Shown: positions 45,172 to 55,930, counted from the stretch's first letter. The stretch is DNA of 64,000 nucleotides from Ectothiorhodospiraceae bacterium BW-2 (GCA_008375315.1 CP032507.1:992001-1056000); one strand, 5' to 3'. Notes: a model not told the origin generated them from the sequence alone. Numbers and translations are program-made.

Positions 45172-45600
45172 CTAATCCTCCTCAACCCAAAGATACATCT
45201 TTTCGGCCCGTTGATCGCGCCACTCATCAATAATTTTCGCCTTAATCTCAACCGCCCCCTCTGGCGTATTGACCGTGGCCAGACTCACGACCGATCCTTT
45301 GCTAAAGCTGTTATTGTTAATCACCTGCTGATACTTTTTGACAATCGACTTAGTGTTCACCTCGGCCCCATAACGGCGGCGGGAGAGCTCCACTAGCGCC
45401 TGCTCAAACAGATGGGCTCGGGTCTGCTCCCGGCGAATATAGAACGGCGACTCGACCACCAGCCCCCGTTCAGGCGGCTCCACCACCCAACACGGCTTAC
45501 CACTACGGTGAAAATCGCCCGCCTGACAGCCAAAGGGGTTTAGCTGACTACAACCACCAAGCAGCAATACGCTTAATAGTACAACTGTAACTCGATACAT
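45172..45600 (-). CDS. Small lipoprotein, LPP20-like
   Basis: 142 residues with lipobox in LLSVLLLGGCSQLNPF. The RREQTRAHLFEQALVELSRRRYGAEV region resembles the LPP20-type protein at 43293. First gene of the operon, with no gap to the transglycosylase. The function is unknown; probably acts with it at the outer membrane. Confidence 0.75.
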   Translation of the reverse strand: MYRVTVVLLSVLLLGGCSQLNPFGCQAGDFHRSGKPCWVVEPPERGLVVESPFYIRREQTRAHLFEQALVELSRRRYGAEVNTKSIVKKYQQVINNNSFSKGSVVSLATVNTPEGAVEIKAKIIDEWRDQRAEKMYLWVEED

Positions 45601-45660
45601 TTTGCCCTCTCCAAAGCAGTTTTATCCTGAACTATAGCACGCTTTGAAAAGTTTGGTACA

Positions 45661-45686
45661 AAAAATACCCCGCTCGGGGCGGGGTA
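45661..45686 (-). terminator. Intrinsic terminator of sat
   Basis: ACCCCGC-N5-GCGGGGT stem of 7 bp (45667-45685), followed on the minus strand by ATTTTTT. It lies ~40 bp past the sat stop codon. Confidence 0.85.
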
Positions 45687-45723
45687 GTCTCTACTATTTT
45701 AAGCAAGAGCGCTCAAAATGCGG

Positions 45724-46911
45724 CTATTTAATACTCTGATAGTAGTTAATCAGGATTTGCGCGACCTCAGGACGGGAGAACTCTTTTGGCGGAGCGATGC
45801 CGTTACCGAGCATCTCGCGTACTTTGGTACCAGAGAGGAGCACAAAATCCTCTTTTTGGTGATCTTCGGCCTCGCACATCATCACGACCCGATTGAGCTT
45901 CTTCGACCAAGCGGTATGGTCGGCACGGAAGATCTCAATCTCCAGCGCCCCTGCCGGAACCTCGTCGTCAAAGATAGTCTGGGCATCAAAAGCGCCGTAG
46001 TAGTCGCCGACACCGGCGTGATCACGACCGATAATAAAGTGGCTCGCCCCCATATTTTGGCGGAAATAGGCGTGCAGTACCGCCTCTCGTGGACCGGCAT
46101 AGAGCATATCGAAACCGTAACCGGTAACCATGGCACTATTGGGCGGGAAGTAGAGTTCAACCATTTTTCGAATTGCCGCATCACGAACAGGTGCAGGAAT
46201 ATCACCCTTCTTCAGCTTACCTAGCAGCATGTGAATCACCAGACCGTCACAACCGAGCCTATCCATTGCTATATGGCACAGCTCCTCATGAGCGAGATGC
46301 ATCGGATTGCGAGTCTGGAAGGCGACCACCTTTTTCCAGCCGCGCTCAGCAATTTCGTTACGAATTTCGACCGCCGTACGGAAGGTATCGGGAAACTCGG
46401 TCTGGAAGTAGCTGAAGTTCAGCACTTTAATCGGGCCAGAGACAGCCACTCGACCCTGACTGTTAAACGCTGCCACACCGGGGTGTTCGCTGTCACTAGT
46501 CCGATAGACCTTATCGGTCATCATCGCCATCTGTTCATCGGTCACAGTCTCAATCGCTTCGACATCCATCACCGCTAGCACCGGATTCCCCTCCACATTG
46601 GGATCTTTCAGGGCGATACGGCTACCTACGCTCACACCATCCGCGCTCGGTAACAGACAGAGAACCGGTACCGGAAAGAATGAGCCGTCAGTTAAGGTCA
46701 TCTTTTCGGCAGCGCCCATAGCGTCGGCAACACTCATAAAGCCTTTAAGGGGGTTAAAGTAGCCTGCGCCCATCATGACGGCGTTACCGGCAGCCTGGGA
46801 GCTAATCACGACCGCAGGAAGCGACTCGGCTTCGTGGCGCCATTTTTCATTCTCGTCCGAATTATAAACAAACAGAGGTTGCAGTTCATCAGAACCGATG
46901 GGTTTAATCAT
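45724..46911 (-). CDS. sat: ATP sulfurylase, dissimilatory type
   Basis: 395 residues of the single-chain Sat/MET3-type enzyme with QTRNPMHLAHE (QxRNPxH motif) and GRDHAGVGDYYG. It interconverts sulfate + ATP with APS + PPi. This form is typical of sulfur oxidisers (APS to sulfate with ATP gain) and sulfate reducers, rather than the CysDN form. AGGAG lies 9 bp before the ATG. It is monocistronic with its own terminator, and no aprAB is near. Confidence 0.95.
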   Translation of the reverse strand: MIKPIGSDELQPLFVYNSDENEKWRHEAESLPAVVISSQAAGNAVMMGAGYFNPLKGFMSVADAMGAAEKMTLTDGSFFPVPVLCLLPSADGVSVGSRIALKDPNVEGNPVLAVMDVEAIETVTDEQMAMMTDKVYRTSDSEHPGVAAFNSQGRVAVSGPIKVLNFSYFQTEFPDTFRTAVEIRNEIAERGWKKVVAFQTRNPMHLAHEELCHIAMDRLGCDGLVIHMLLGKLKKGDIPAPVRDAAIRKMVELYFPPNSAMVTGYGFDMLYAGPREAVLHAYFRQNMGASHFIIGRDHAGVGDYYGAFDAQTIFDDEVPAGALEIEIFRADHTAWSKKLNRVVMMCEAEDHQKEDFVLLSGTKVREMLGNGIAPPKEFSRPEVAQILINYYQSIK

Positions 46912-47143
46912 GTTACGCTATCTCCTGAAATTGATATATTTTAAACCTTGTCGTGCAAACGCCGGCTGCCAATCGGATCTAACCGATAACCACCGATCAT
47001 TTAAACCGCGCTACTATAACCCAACTGCCATGGTTAGCGTAATTAGAACAGGTAATAGGGCCATAGAGCTTTTTTTCGCCTCCAGCTTGCTCATGCCGGA
47101 CTCTCTCTGCGAGCGCACTTTAATAATGTCTGTGATAGCTCGC

Positions 47144-48358
47144 TTAAGCGGGCGATTCTGCCAATGTTTGCTCATTCAGGGTAGTCTCACACCACTCACC
47201 GACCTCACAACACTGACTCTTATCCGGTTTTAAGCGAATATAGTGGCTACTTAACCCCGTTCCCCCCTCCTCTAATAAAATCGCCACTCGGCGCCCCATT
47301 TGCGAGCGGATAAAATTTTGCCGCATCGTCACCGCTAGCTGTCGCAACTCTTTAGCACGCGCTTTTCGCTCTGCTATCGCCACCTGTTCGGTCAACCTAG
47401 CCGCCTCAGTCCCCTCGCGCTCTGAATAGGGGAAGATATGGAGTTTGGAAAACTGGAGCGAGTCGATCAATTGATAGCTCTGTTGATGATCTGCAGCACT
47501 CTCGCCCGGAAAACCGGTGATGAGGTCGCCGGCGAGTGCCGTGTGGGGCCGAACGGCTCGTGCCCGTACGGCAATCCGCTCTATCTCTGCGGTACCATGA
47601 CCTCGCGCCATCGCCTTTAGCACTGCATCCGAGCCACTCTGCATCGATAGGTGCAGGTAGTCACAGATGCGCTCATCGGCATAGATCTGAAAAAAATCCT
47701 CATGTAAATATTGCGGCCCTAACGAAGAGAGCCGCAACCGCTCGATTGATGTCCGGTGTAGAATCTGCTCTAGTAGCCACGCTAGCTGCGACTCAGAGGC
47801 TAAATTAGAGTTGCTCGCCCCCCAAGCGGCCAGATTGACTCCAGTCAAAACCACCTCGCGCACCCCCTGCTCAATCCCCTGTTCAATATGGCTGATAATG
47901 GTATCTAAATCGATATTGCGATGAGCCCCTCGGGCAACTTTGGTGATACAGAAGCGACAGTGGTTATCGCACCCCTGCTGAATCGCGATCGGTAGGCGAG
48001 TCCGTCCTAACATCGGATAGGGCAGCAGTTCGGGGTTTAGCCCTAGCTGCTGCTCAATCAGCTCCTCAACCGAATTGAACAGAGTTAAGCTCTTTGCGTA
48101 CTGCCGCTGCCAAGTGGGATCGATACGAATACTGCAACCGGTCGCAATCACCGCCCGCCCCTGTTTAAGCTGACTAGCGGCGATTTGGTGCGACTTACGA
48201 TTTGCCTCTGCCGTCACGGTACAGCTATTGACAACCACCGTATCGGCTTCGCGACTTGAGGCCACAATCTCATGGCCACTACTCACTAATGCCGCCTGTA
48301 GCTGCATCGAATCGAGCCAATTCACCTTGCAACCAAGCGTTTTAAGATAGATTCGCAT
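47144..48358 (-). CDS. mtaB: tRNA t6A37 methylthiotransferase MtaB
   Basis: 404 residues from the ATG at 48358 (GGGGGGT upstream). N-terminal UPF0004 domain MRIYLKTLGCKVNWLDS with VNSCTVTAEANRKS and GCSIRI, then the radical SAM motif GCDNHCRFCITKVARG (CxxxCxxC), and a TRAM-like end. Converts t6A to ms2t6A at tRNA position 37. GEDLITGFPGE-like DLITGFPGES supports MtaB over MiaB or RimO. Confidence 0.93.
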   Translation of the reverse strand: MRIYLKTLGCKVNWLDSMQLQAALVSSGHEIVASSREADTVVVNSCTVTAEANRKSHQIAASQLKQGRAVIATGCSIRIDPTWQRQYAKSLTLFNSVEELIEQQLGLNPELLPYPMLGRTRLPIAIQQGCDNHCRFCITKVARGAHRNIDLDTIISHIEQGIEQGVREVVLTGVNLAAWGASNSNLASESQLAWLLEQILHRTSIERLRLSSLGPQYLHEDFFQIYADERICDYLHLSMQSGSDAVLKAMARGHGTAEIERIAVRARAVRPHTALAGDLITGFPGESAADHQQSYQLIDSLQFSKLHIFPYSEREGTEAARLTEQVAIAERKARAKELRQLAVTMRQNFIRSQMGRRVAILLEEGGTGLSSHYIRLKPDKSQCCEVGEWCETTLNEQTLAESPA

Positions 48359-48470
48359 CACGTTACCCCCCATTTTGAGCCGCCCCTAATCACGGTACCG
48401 CTTGAGTATTACAAACGGATACCACCAAACAGTGATTTCAAATCCGCACCATTTCGACTACCATTATGGC

Positions 48471-48821
48471 ATGACGACTCTTCCCCTAAAACAACTTGAA
48501 GCCGGAGTGACTCTGGCAGCAGATGTGCTTGACCTCAATGGCCGAACCCTCCTTTGTGCCGGAAATAAAATTACCGAAAAGCATTTAACCATCTTCCGTA
48601 CCTGGGGCGTGAGTGAGGTAACGATAGAGAGCAGTGACCCCTGTGCGGATGACCAAGAGCCGGAACTACTGCCACAAAATATCGCACCAGAACTGCTGCA
48701 ACGGCTGGAAAACGAGTTAGAGAGCTATTTTCAATTCGCCACAGCCGATCACGCCGTCACTCGGGAACTACGACACTACCTAATCATGAAACGGGCCAGA
48801 GCCGCCCTACAAGCGAGGTAG
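48471..48821 (+). CDS. Small protein of the HDOD operon, unknown
   Basis: 116 residues from ATG 48471. The N-terminal half LEAGVTLAADVLDLNGRTLLCAGNKITEKHLTIFRTWGVSEVTI matches a small beta-rich module often found ahead of HDOD or HD-GYP proteins; the C-terminal half is helical. It ends 2 bp before the HDOD gene, so the two are cotranscribed. Confidence 0.65.
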   Translation: MTTLPLKQLEAGVTLAADVLDLNGRTLLCAGNKITEKHLTIFRTWGVSEVTIESSDPCADDQEPELLPQNIAPELLQRLENELESYFQFATADHAVTRELRHYLIMKRARAALQAR

Positions 48822-48823
48822 CT

Positions 48824-49669
48824 GTGGCGCTAACGGTACAACTACTGGTCAATCGGGTCAAATCGATCTACTCCCTACCGACAATCTACACTCGTATCGA
48901 CCATGCCATTCACGATCCCCGCAGCAACTTAGAAGATATCGGCCACATTCTGGCCGAAGATAGCGGCCTTTCGGCCCGTCTGTTACGGTTAGCTAACAGC
49001 GCGATGTATAACTTCCCCTCACGAGTCGATACCATCACCCGAGCCATCGCCATTATCGGGACTCAACAGCTACGCGATCTGGTATTAGCGACCTCAGTGA
49101 TCCAGATGTTCAAAGGCATTGATGCCAAAATAGTCGATATGGAGCAGTTCTGGCACCATAGTATCGCCACCGGTATCGCCGCTCGGGTACTGACCACCTA
49201 TCAACGCGAAGGTAATGTGGAGCGATTCTATCTCATGGGGCTGCTGCACGATATCGGACGACTCATTATGTACACCCAAATACCACAGCAGATGTCACAG
49301 CTACTACAACAGGCCGAGAGTCCGCCGCAACTACTCTACCGTCTGGAGCGACAGCAGCTCGGCTTTGATCACGCAGCAGTAGGGCGGCTACTATTAAAAA
49401 ACTGGCAGCTACCTGAGGCGATACAGCACGCTGTCGGCTACCACCACAACCCCACCGGCTCGGCTAGTTGGCAGAAGGAGGCGGCGGTCATTCACTGCGC
49501 TGATGTCCTAGTTTACGGCATGGCGCTCGGCAGTAGTGGCGAGCACTTTGTCCCCAAACTATCAGACATGGCGTGGCAGAGCCTAAAGCTACCCGCCAGT
49601 CTGCTTCCCGATATTCTGCAACATACCGAACAGCAGTTTAACGATGCTGTAGCGATCTTCCTCTCATGA
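48824..49669 (+). CDS. HDOD-domain protein
   Basis: 281 residues from a GTG start. HDOD signature: LAEDSGLSARLLRLANSAMYNFPS, ITRAIAIIGTQQLRDLVL, FWHHSIATGIAARVL, LMGLLHDIGRLIMY and HHNPTGS. HDOD proteins are degenerate HD hydrolases that act as signalling adaptors. It overlaps the hybrid kinase by 4 bp. Confidence 0.9.
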   Translation: MALTVQLLVNRVKSIYSLPTIYTRIDHAIHDPRSNLEDIGHILAEDSGLSARLLRLANSAMYNFPSRVDTITRAIAIIGTQQLRDLVLATSVIQMFKGIDAKIVDMEQFWHHSIATGIAARVLTTYQREGNVERFYLMGLLHDIGRLIMYTQIPQQMSQLLQQAESPPQLLYRLERQQLGFDHAAVGRLLLKNWQLPEAIQHAVGYHHNPTGSASWQKEAAVIHCADVLVYGMALGSSGEHFVPKLSDMAWQSLKLPASLLPDILQHTEQQFNDAVAIFLS

Positions 49670-51486
49670 GTGACGCCCCTGCTTACCAAGACGAAATTGA
49701 GCGCCTCAAGGCGCGACTCGCCCATTTAGAGCAGACCCATCTGTGGTATATCAACGCCATGAATATGCTTATCTTAATGAGCGAAGTCTATGGCAGTAGT
49801 GAAGATGTGCGCAACGAACAGAGCATCTTTCGCGCCGCCCGCAACTATGTCGCCCAACTAGCCGATTTCGCCGCCATTATCTTCTTTAAAGTCGATGAGC
49901 GAGACTCCAGTTTTGTCCTCACCGAATGCAGTCAAAACTACCAACAGCAGTTCGATCTGGAGGGGTTAAAACAGTCGTTAATCGATAAGGGGGAGTTTGC
50001 CTGGGCAATTTCACAAAACCGTACCATTGAGGTCGAGAGTGACACCCTACAACAGCGCATTATTATGCATGTCCTCACCACCAAAACCAGAGTACGGGGG
50101 ATGTTTATCGGCATTCCGGCACCCAATCAACCTAGACCTAGCGTCGCGAGCCAAAATTTAATATCGGTCGTGCTGCAAAATAGCGCCCATGCACTAGAGA
50201 GCGCGGCACTCTATCAGATGATTAACGAACACAATCGTGAACTAGAGAGCCTGAACCAGAGCCTAGAGCAGAAGGTCAGCGCCCGCACAGCGCAGCTCCA
50301 TGCTGCCCTAAAACAGGCAGAGGAGGCGACTCGGGTTAAATCGCAGTTTCTAGCCAATATGAGCCACGAAATTCGCACACCGATGAATGCGATTATCAGT
50401 CTAAGCCACCTTGCACTCAAAGGAGAGTTATCGGAGCAGCAGCAGGAGTTTATCGAAAAGATAGAGTACTCTGGTAACCATCTACTCAATCTGATTAATG
50501 ATATCCTCGACTTCTCTAAAATTGAGGCCGGCAAGCTCCACTTAGAGCAGATCGACTTTGATCTACAGCAGATAGTGCACGAAATGATCGGTATGCTTGA
50601 CTACTCTGCTGAACAGAAGGGGATAGTCCTCAATAGCGATCTATCGCCCCAGCTACCGCGCTATCTTCATGGCGATCCCTACCGACTGAGGCAGATATTG
50701 AGCAATCTGCTCAATAATGCGATTAAATTTACCCACCACGGGTCGGTCACACTCAAAATAACCCCACTCGCTGAGACAGCGGCAGAGAGCACCTGGCTAC
50801 AGTTCCAAATTATCGATACCGGCATCGGCATTAGTCAGCCGGCACAACGGCAGCTTTTTCAATCCTTTACCCAAGCTGACAGCTCGACCACACGCCAATT
50901 TGGCGGTACCGGTCTAGGGTTGGCTATCAGCAGACAGCTCACCGAGCTGATGGGAGGGACGATTCGTGTCACCAGCGAGCTAGATCAGGGGAGCTGCTTT
51001 GAGGTTGAGTTGCCGTTTACCCTCGCCTCAGCCACCGCGATCGCCAATAGTGAGCTGCTGCGACAACAGACTTTAGAGAATTTAGATCAGCAGCTCTCCG
51101 ACTACGCTAACGAACCGGTGTTAGTGGCCGAGGATAATAAAATTAACCAACTCGTCGCCCGAGAGATATTGACCCGATTCGGTTTTCAAGTCACCATCGC
51201 CGCCGATGGCAAAGAGGCGGTCGCCCTGTGCCAGCAGCGGCGGTTTGCACTGGTGTTAATGGATCTACAGATGCCGGTGCTCGATGGCTATCAGGCGACC
51301 GAAATGCTGCGCAACCAGAAACAGTTTGCCCGCCTACCCATCATCGCCATGACGGCCGATGCCTTTAGCGATATTCGAGATAAGTGTCTCGCTAGCGGCA
51401 TGAACGACTATATTACCAAACCGGTTGACCAAGAGCAGTTAAAACAGAAGCTGCTCTTTTGGCTCCAAGAGAGTCAACGCCCCTAA
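49666..51486 (+). CDS. Hybrid histidine kinase (GAF-like, HisKA, HATPase, REC)
   Basis: 606 residues, no membrane segment. A GAF-like sensor at ~40-185, a coiled coil, HisKA ~225-290 with MSHEIRTPMNAI, HATPase ~335-450 (LLNNAIKF, DTGIGI, GGTGLGLAI), and REC ~480-600 with an intact phospho-Asp in LVLMDLQMPVLDG. Coupled to the HDOD gene, so kinase output and HDOD protein probably belong to one pathway. Confidence 0.93.
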   Translation: MSDAPAYQDEIERLKARLAHLEQTHLWYINAMNMLILMSEVYGSSEDVRNEQSIFRAARNYVAQLADFAAIIFFKVDERDSSFVLTECSQNYQQQFDLEGLKQSLIDKGEFAWAISQNRTIEVESDTLQQRIIMHVLTTKTRVRGMFIGIPAPNQPRPSVASQNLISVVLQNSAHALESAALYQMINEHNRELESLNQSLEQKVSARTAQLHAALKQAEEATRVKSQFLANMSHEIRTPMNAIISLSHLALKGELSEQQQEFIEKIEYSGNHLLNLINDILDFSKIEAGKLHLEQIDFDLQQIVHEMIGMLDYSAEQKGIVLNSDLSPQLPRYLHGDPYRLRQILSNLLNNAIKFTHHGSVTLKITPLAETAAESTWLQFQIIDTGIGISQPAQRQLFQSFTQADSSTTRQFGGTGLGLAISRQLTELMGGTIRVTSELDQGSCFEVELPFTLASATAIANSELLRQQTLENLDQQLSDYANEPVLVAEDNKINQLVAREILTRFGFQVTIAADGKEAVALCQQRRFALVLMDLQMPVLDGYQATEMLRNQKQFARLPIIAMTADAFSDIRDKCLASGMNDYITKPVDQEQLKQKLLFWLQESQRP

Positions 51487-51519
51487 TATCAGCCCTCACT
51501 CAGATCGACTAGCCCTACC

Positions 51520-53391
51520 ATGCGTTTTGCCCAAAAATTTGATGTTATTGTTGTCGGCGGCGGCCACGCCGGTACCGAAGCGGCCCTCGCCGCCGCTCGG
51601 CGGGGAGCCGCTACACTCCTCTTAACCCACACTATCGAGAGCCTCGGTCAGATGTCGTGTAATCCGGCCATAGGCGGTATCGGCAAGGGACATCTGGTCA
51701 AAGAGATCGACGCCCTCGGCGGGATAATGGCAGCGGCGATTGATCGGGCCGGCATTCAGTTTCGCCTCCTTAACCGCAGCAAGGGGCCGGCGGTACGCGC
51801 CACCCGAGCCCAAGCAGATCGACTGCTCTATAAGGCCCAAATTCGCCACGCGCTAGAGAACCAACCTAGGTTACAGCTATTTCAGCAGGCGGTTGACGAT
51901 CTCATCATTGAGCAGCAGCGAGTCATCGGCGTCGCCACGGCGATGGGGTTGGAGTTTAGCGCCCCCACCGTGGTACTCACTACAGGCACCTTTCTCGGCG
52001 GCATCATCCACATCGGCCTCAACCACTATCAGGGCGGTCGCGCTGGCGATCCACCCGCCAATCGGCTCTCACAACGACTGCGCGAACTACCCTTTCAGGT
52101 CGAGCGGCTCAAAACCGGCACCCCGCCCCGCATCGATGGCCGCACTATCGACTACGAGCAGCTCATACCACAACACGGCGATACCCCCCTGCCGCTCTTC
52201 TCTTTTCTTGCCAGTGGCGACGAGTCGCCGCAACAGCTACCGTGCCATATTACCCACACCAATGAGCAGACCCACGAGATTATCCGCGCCGGTCTTGATC
52301 GCTCACCTATCTACAGGGGGGTGATTGAGGGGAGCGGCCCCCGCTACTGCCCCTCAATTGAGGATAAAGTGGTTCGCTTTGCCGCACGACACTCCCACCA
52401 GATATTTCTTGAGCCAGAGGGGTTAACCACGCACGAAGTCTATCCTAACGGCATCTCCACCAGCCTGCCGTTCGATGTTCAACTAGCGCTAGTGCGCTCA
52501 ATGAAGGGGCTTGAGCAGGCGCAAATTACCCGCCCCGGCTATGCAATTGAGTACGATTTTTTTGACCCACGGGATCTAAAACCGACACTAGAGACCAAAG
52601 CGATTAGCGGACTCTACTTTGCCGGCCAGATTAATGGCACCACCGGCTACGAGGAGGCGGCGGCTCAGGGACTCCTCGCAGGGATGAACGCCGCAGCGAA
52701 CGCACTGAATCAGGAGCCGTGGCAGCCGCAGCGTCACCAAAGCTATATCGGGGTAATGGTCGATGATCTCATTAGCCAAGGCACCTTAGAGCCCTATCGT
52801 ATGTTTACCAGTCGCGCTGAGTACCGCCTACTGCTACGAGAAGATAACGCCGATCTACGCCTCACCCCCCTCGGACGAGAGCACCACCTAGTAGATAACC
52901 GACGCTGGGAGGCCTTTTGCCGCAAACAAGAGGCGATAGAGGCCGAAAAAGAGCGCCTGAACCACTACCGCATCACACCAGAGCAGTTCGATCCGCAGCA
53001 GTGCCAACAGCAGCTAGGGGAGAGCCCCAAACAGTCACTAACGCTAGAGGAGCTGCTGCGTCGCCCCCAAGTTAGCTATAGTGACTTAACCACACTACTG
53101 CCCTCGTTCAGCCCCATAACCGACCAGAGCGTGAGCGAACAGGTCACCACCCAGATCAAATACGCCGGCTATATTGAGCGCCAGCGGCAGGAGATCGAAC
53201 GCCAACTGCGCCACGAATCGCTCACCCTTCCCGATGATTTCGACTATCACCAGCTACAGAGCCTCTCTAGCGAGGTGCGAGAGAAGCTCTCACGCCAGCG
53301 CCCCACCACCCTCGGTCAGGCGAGCCGCATCCCCGGCATCACCCCGGCGGCTATCTCGATTCTGCTCGTCTATCTGAAAAAGGGCCATTAA
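51520..53391 (+). CDS. mnmG: tRNA uridine-34 carboxymethylaminomethyl enzyme MnmG
   Basis: 623 residues: FAD motif [53 protein letters not shown] and [16 protein letters not shown]. Works with MnmE (58365-59705) to modify the wobble uridine. Confidence 0.98.
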   Translation: MRFAQKFDVIVVGGGHAGTEAALAAARRGAATLLLTHTIESLGQMSCNPAIGGIGKGHLVKEIDALGGIMAAAIDRAGIQFRLLNRSKGPAVRATRAQADRLLYKAQIRHALENQPRLQLFQQAVDDLIIEQQRVIGVATAMGLEFSAPTVVLTTGTFLGGIIHIGLNHYQGGRAGDPPANRLSQRLRELPFQVERLKTGTPPRIDGRTIDYEQLIPQHGDTPLPLFSFLASGDESPQQLPCHITHTNEQTHEIIRAGLDRSPIYRGVIEGSGPRYCPSIEDKVVRFAARHSHQIFLEPEGLTTHEVYPNGISTSLPFDVQLALVRSMKGLEQAQITRPGYAIEYDFFDPRDLKPTLETKAISGLYFAGQINGTTGYEEAAAQGLLAGMNAAANALNQEPWQPQRHQSYIGVMVDDLISQGTLEPYRMFTSRAEYRLLLREDNADLRLTPLGREHHLVDNRRWEAFCRKQEAIEAEKERLNHYRITPEQFDPQQCQQQLGESPKQSLTLEELLRRPQVSYSDLTTLLPSFSPITDQSVSEQVTTQIKYAGYIERQRQEIERQLRHESLTLPDDFDYHQLQSLSSEVREKLSRQRPTTLGQASRIPGITPAAISILLVYLKKGH

Positions 53392-53396
53392 CCGCC

Positions 53397-54059
53397 GTGG
53401 ATAGAGTAAGATTAGCGCTAGCTAAAACGCTACAACAGGGGGCAGAGACCCTAGGCGTTGAGATTAGCGCTCGGCAGCAGCAGCAGCTACTCGACTATCT
53501 ACAGCTACTCTATCGCTGGAACCGCACCTATAACCTCACCGCCATTACCGATCAGAGTCAGGCTGTGAGCCGCCACCTGCTCGATTCACTAGCCGTTGTG
53601 CCCCACATCGAAGCGCAACGATTACTCGATGTCGGCAGCGGCGGCGGCCTGCCGGGGGTAGTCATCGCCATTATGCGCCCCGATATGGCGCTTACCCTAC
53701 TCGACAGTAACAGTAAAAAGTGCCGTTTTTTAGTTCAAGTCAAAGGAGAGTTGGGCCTACAGCGGCTGAATGTGTTACATTCGCGTCTGGAGCACTACTC
53801 TCCAGAGCCGCGCCACGATGCGATCATCAGCCGCGCCTTTGCCTCACTAGCGACCATGGTGCGCCTCTGCGCCCCCTGCCTGACCCCCAACGGACAGCTA
53901 CTGGCGATGAAGGGGCGGCTAGAGGAGAGCGAACTCAATGAATTAACCCGACTGATACCGATTGAGCAGACCCTGTCGCTAACCGTTCCCGGACTGGAAC
54001 AGGAACAGCGCCATCTGCTACTGCTATACCCAAAAGGAGTGACCCAATGGCCAAAGTGA
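53397..54059 (+). CDS. rsmG: 16S rRNA m7G527 methyltransferase
   Basis: 220 residues from a GTG start 5 bp after mnmG. LLYRWNRTYNLTAI, RHLLDSLAVVPHI and the SAM-binding LLDVGSGGGLPGVVIAI are characteristic of RsmG/GidB. Overlaps parA by 13 bp. Confidence 0.97.
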   Translation: MDRVRLALAKTLQQGAETLGVEISARQQQQLLDYLQLLYRWNRTYNLTAITDQSQAVSRHLLDSLAVVPHIEAQRLLDVGSGGGLPGVVIAIMRPDMALTLLDSNSKKCRFLVQVKGELGLQRLNVLHSRLEHYSPEPRHDAIISRAFASLATMVRLCAPCLTPNGQLLAMKGRLEESELNELTRLIPIEQTLSLTVPGLEQEQRHLLLLYPKGVTQWPK

Positions 54060-54892
54060 TTGCAGTTGCCAACCAAAAGGGGGGCGTAGCTAAAACCACC
54101 ACCTGTATCAACATCGGTGCCTCACTGGTGGCAACCAAACGACGGGTGTTAGTGGTCGATCTCGACCCCCAAGCCAACGCCACTGTCGGCAGTGGCATTG
54201 ATCGCCATCAGCTCTTAGCTAGCTGCTACCACCTGATTTTGGGCAAAAAACCGATTCACGAAGTGATGCTCCCAAAGACACCGGCTGGCTACGCTTTAGT
54301 CCCGACCTCCAGCGAACTGACCGCCGCCGAAGTGGAGCTGATGAGTATGTATGTCGGGCGCGAAAAGCAGCTCAAAAAGGGGCTCGAACCGATCACCGAC
54401 CAGTTTGACTACATCTTTATCGACTGCCCCCCCTCCCTAAATATGTTAACCCTAAATGCACTGGTCGCCGCCGATTCGGTCATGATCCCGATGCAGTGCG
54501 AATACTACGCTTTAGAGGGGCTCAGCGCTCTGCTACAGACGATTGAGCAGATTCAAGATAGCGTCAATCGGTCGCTGGAGATTGAGGGTATCCTGCGCAC
54601 CATGTTCGATCCGCGAAACAATCTGGCCAAAGATGTCTCAGAGCAGCTATTAGAACACTTTGGAGAGAAGGTCTATCGCACCACCATTCCTAGAAATATC
54701 CGTCTAGCCGAATCGCCTAGCCACGGCCTGCCGGTATTTCTCTACGATAAGAGCTCTCGCGGCTCAAAAGCCTACCTAGCCCTAGCCGGTGAGATGCTCT
54801 CGCGCGAGGAGAGCCGTATGCCGAACGAAGCTCGCAGCGACAGCGTCGTCGAAGCGGCATCGGTCACAGAGCGGGCCAGCTTAAATAACTAA
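54047..54892 (+). CDS. parA: Chromosome partition ATPase ParA
   Basis: 281 residues. Deviant Walker A KGGVAKTTT, VVDLDPQANAT, and IFIDCPPSLNML. Uses ATP-dependent DNA binding to separate ParB-parS complexes. The C-terminal ~25 residues are a variable acidic/Ser tail. Confidence 0.96.
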   Translation: MAKVIAVANQKGGVAKTTTCINIGASLVATKRRVLVVDLDPQANATVGSGIDRHQLLASCYHLILGKKPIHEVMLPKTPAGYALVPTSSELTAAEVELMSMYVGREKQLKKGLEPITDQFDYIFIDCPPSLNMLTLNALVAADSVMIPMQCEYYALEGLSALLQTIEQIQDSVNRSLEIEGILRTMFDPRNNLAKDVSEQLLEHFGEKVYRTTIPRNIRLAESPSHGLPVFLYDKSSRGSKAYLALAGEMLSREESRMPNEARSDSVVEAASVTERASLNN

Positions 54893-54931
54893 TTCATTTT
54901 TTTAAACCAAAAAGAGGCGATACTGACAGAG

Positions 54932-55846
54932 ATGACGGTAAAACGGAAACGGGGACTCGGCAAAGGTCTGGAGGCGCTTTTAGGCAGCGGAAGTGCCGGT
55001 ACGCTTGACTCTACGACGGCACTACCGCTCGATATCCCCACTCAAACAGCTCTTCTAGCCGAGAGTGACAACGATCTCAAATATCTCCCCCTAGAGCAGC
55101 TACAACGAGGCCGCTTTCAGCCCCGTCTCGATATCGATCCCGAACGACTGGAGGAGCTAGCTAACTCGATCAGACAGCAGGGGGTGATACAGCCTATTGT
55201 CGTCCGCCCACTAGAGACTCCCCCTAATCGCTACGAAATTATCGCCGGAGAGCGGCGCTGGCGGGCGGCCCAGCTAGCGGGCATAGAGCAGATCCCCGCG
55301 CTTATTCGCCCCATTAACGATCAGGCGGCCATCGCCATCTCACTTATCGAAAATATCCAGCGCGAAGAGCTCAACCCGATTGAGGAGGCGCAGGCGCTAC
55401 AGCGACTCATTGACGAATTTGGCCTAACCCACCAACAGAGCGCCGATGCCATTGGCCGCTCCCGCGCTTCAGTAACCAACCTGCTGCGACTACTCTCGCT
55501 CCAGAGTGATGTCAAACAGATGGTTGAAAACGGCGATCTGGAGATGGGCCACGCTCGGGCGCTATTGACCCTAGAGCAGCCAAAGCAGTTAACTCTCGCA
55601 CGGGAGGTAGCCGATAGACGGCTCTCGGTAAGAGAGACCGAAAAGCGGGTTAAAGAGCTACAGCAGCCACCTCCAAAAAAAGCGCCCAAAGCCGACGATC
55701 CCGATGTCAAACGGCTAGAGCAGACGCTAGCCGAGCGCATCGGTGCGTCGGTCGCTATCCAGCAGGGGGGACAGGGGAAGGGTAAGGTGGTGATTCGCTA
55801 TAACAGCCTCGATGAGCTAGAGGGCATTCTGGCCCATATCCAGTAA
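54932..55846 (+). CDS. parB: Chromosome partition protein ParB
   Basis: 304 residues. N-terminal KRKRGLGKGLEALLGS, CTPase region RRFQP-type and RYEIIAGERRWRAAQLAG, ENIQREELNPIEEA, HTH with HQQSADAIGRSRASVTNLLRLL, and a dimerisation end. No parS consensus was seen in the window. Confidence 0.96.
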   Translation: MTVKRKRGLGKGLEALLGSGSAGTLDSTTALPLDIPTQTALLAESDNDLKYLPLEQLQRGRFQPRLDIDPERLEELANSIRQQGVIQPIVVRPLETPPNRYEIIAGERRWRAAQLAGIEQIPALIRPINDQAAIAISLIENIQREELNPIEEAQALQRLIDEFGLTHQQSADAIGRSRASVTNLLRLLSLQSDVKQMVENGDLEMGHARALLTLEQPKQLTLAREVADRRLSVRETEKRVKELQQPPPKKAPKADDPDVKRLEQTLAERIGASVAIQQGGQGKGKVVIRYNSLDELEGILAHIQ

Positions 55847-55901
55847 ACTTACCGGAAATCAGTATCGGCTAGCGGGAATAGCCGAAACTTACAAATACCA
55901 A

Positions 55902-55930
55902 TTGACTTTAAGGCGCAAATTATGTAGATT
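55902..55930 (+). promoter_or_regulatory. Promoter of rpmH-rnpA
   Basis: TTGACT at 55902-55907 and TAGATT at 55925-55930 with 17 bp between them. Transcription would start ~55937, giving a ~38-nt leader to rpmH. Confidence 0.65.

Noticed and set aside
45724-46911. sat taken as part of a sulfur-oxidation operon
   Set aside because: It has its own terminator and no apr, dsr, sox or hdr genes next to it; only a general metabolic hint remains.
46912-47143. 232-bp region upstream of sat examined for a riboswitch or small RNA
   Set aside because: No convincing conserved structure; only the ribosome-binding site of sat is clear.
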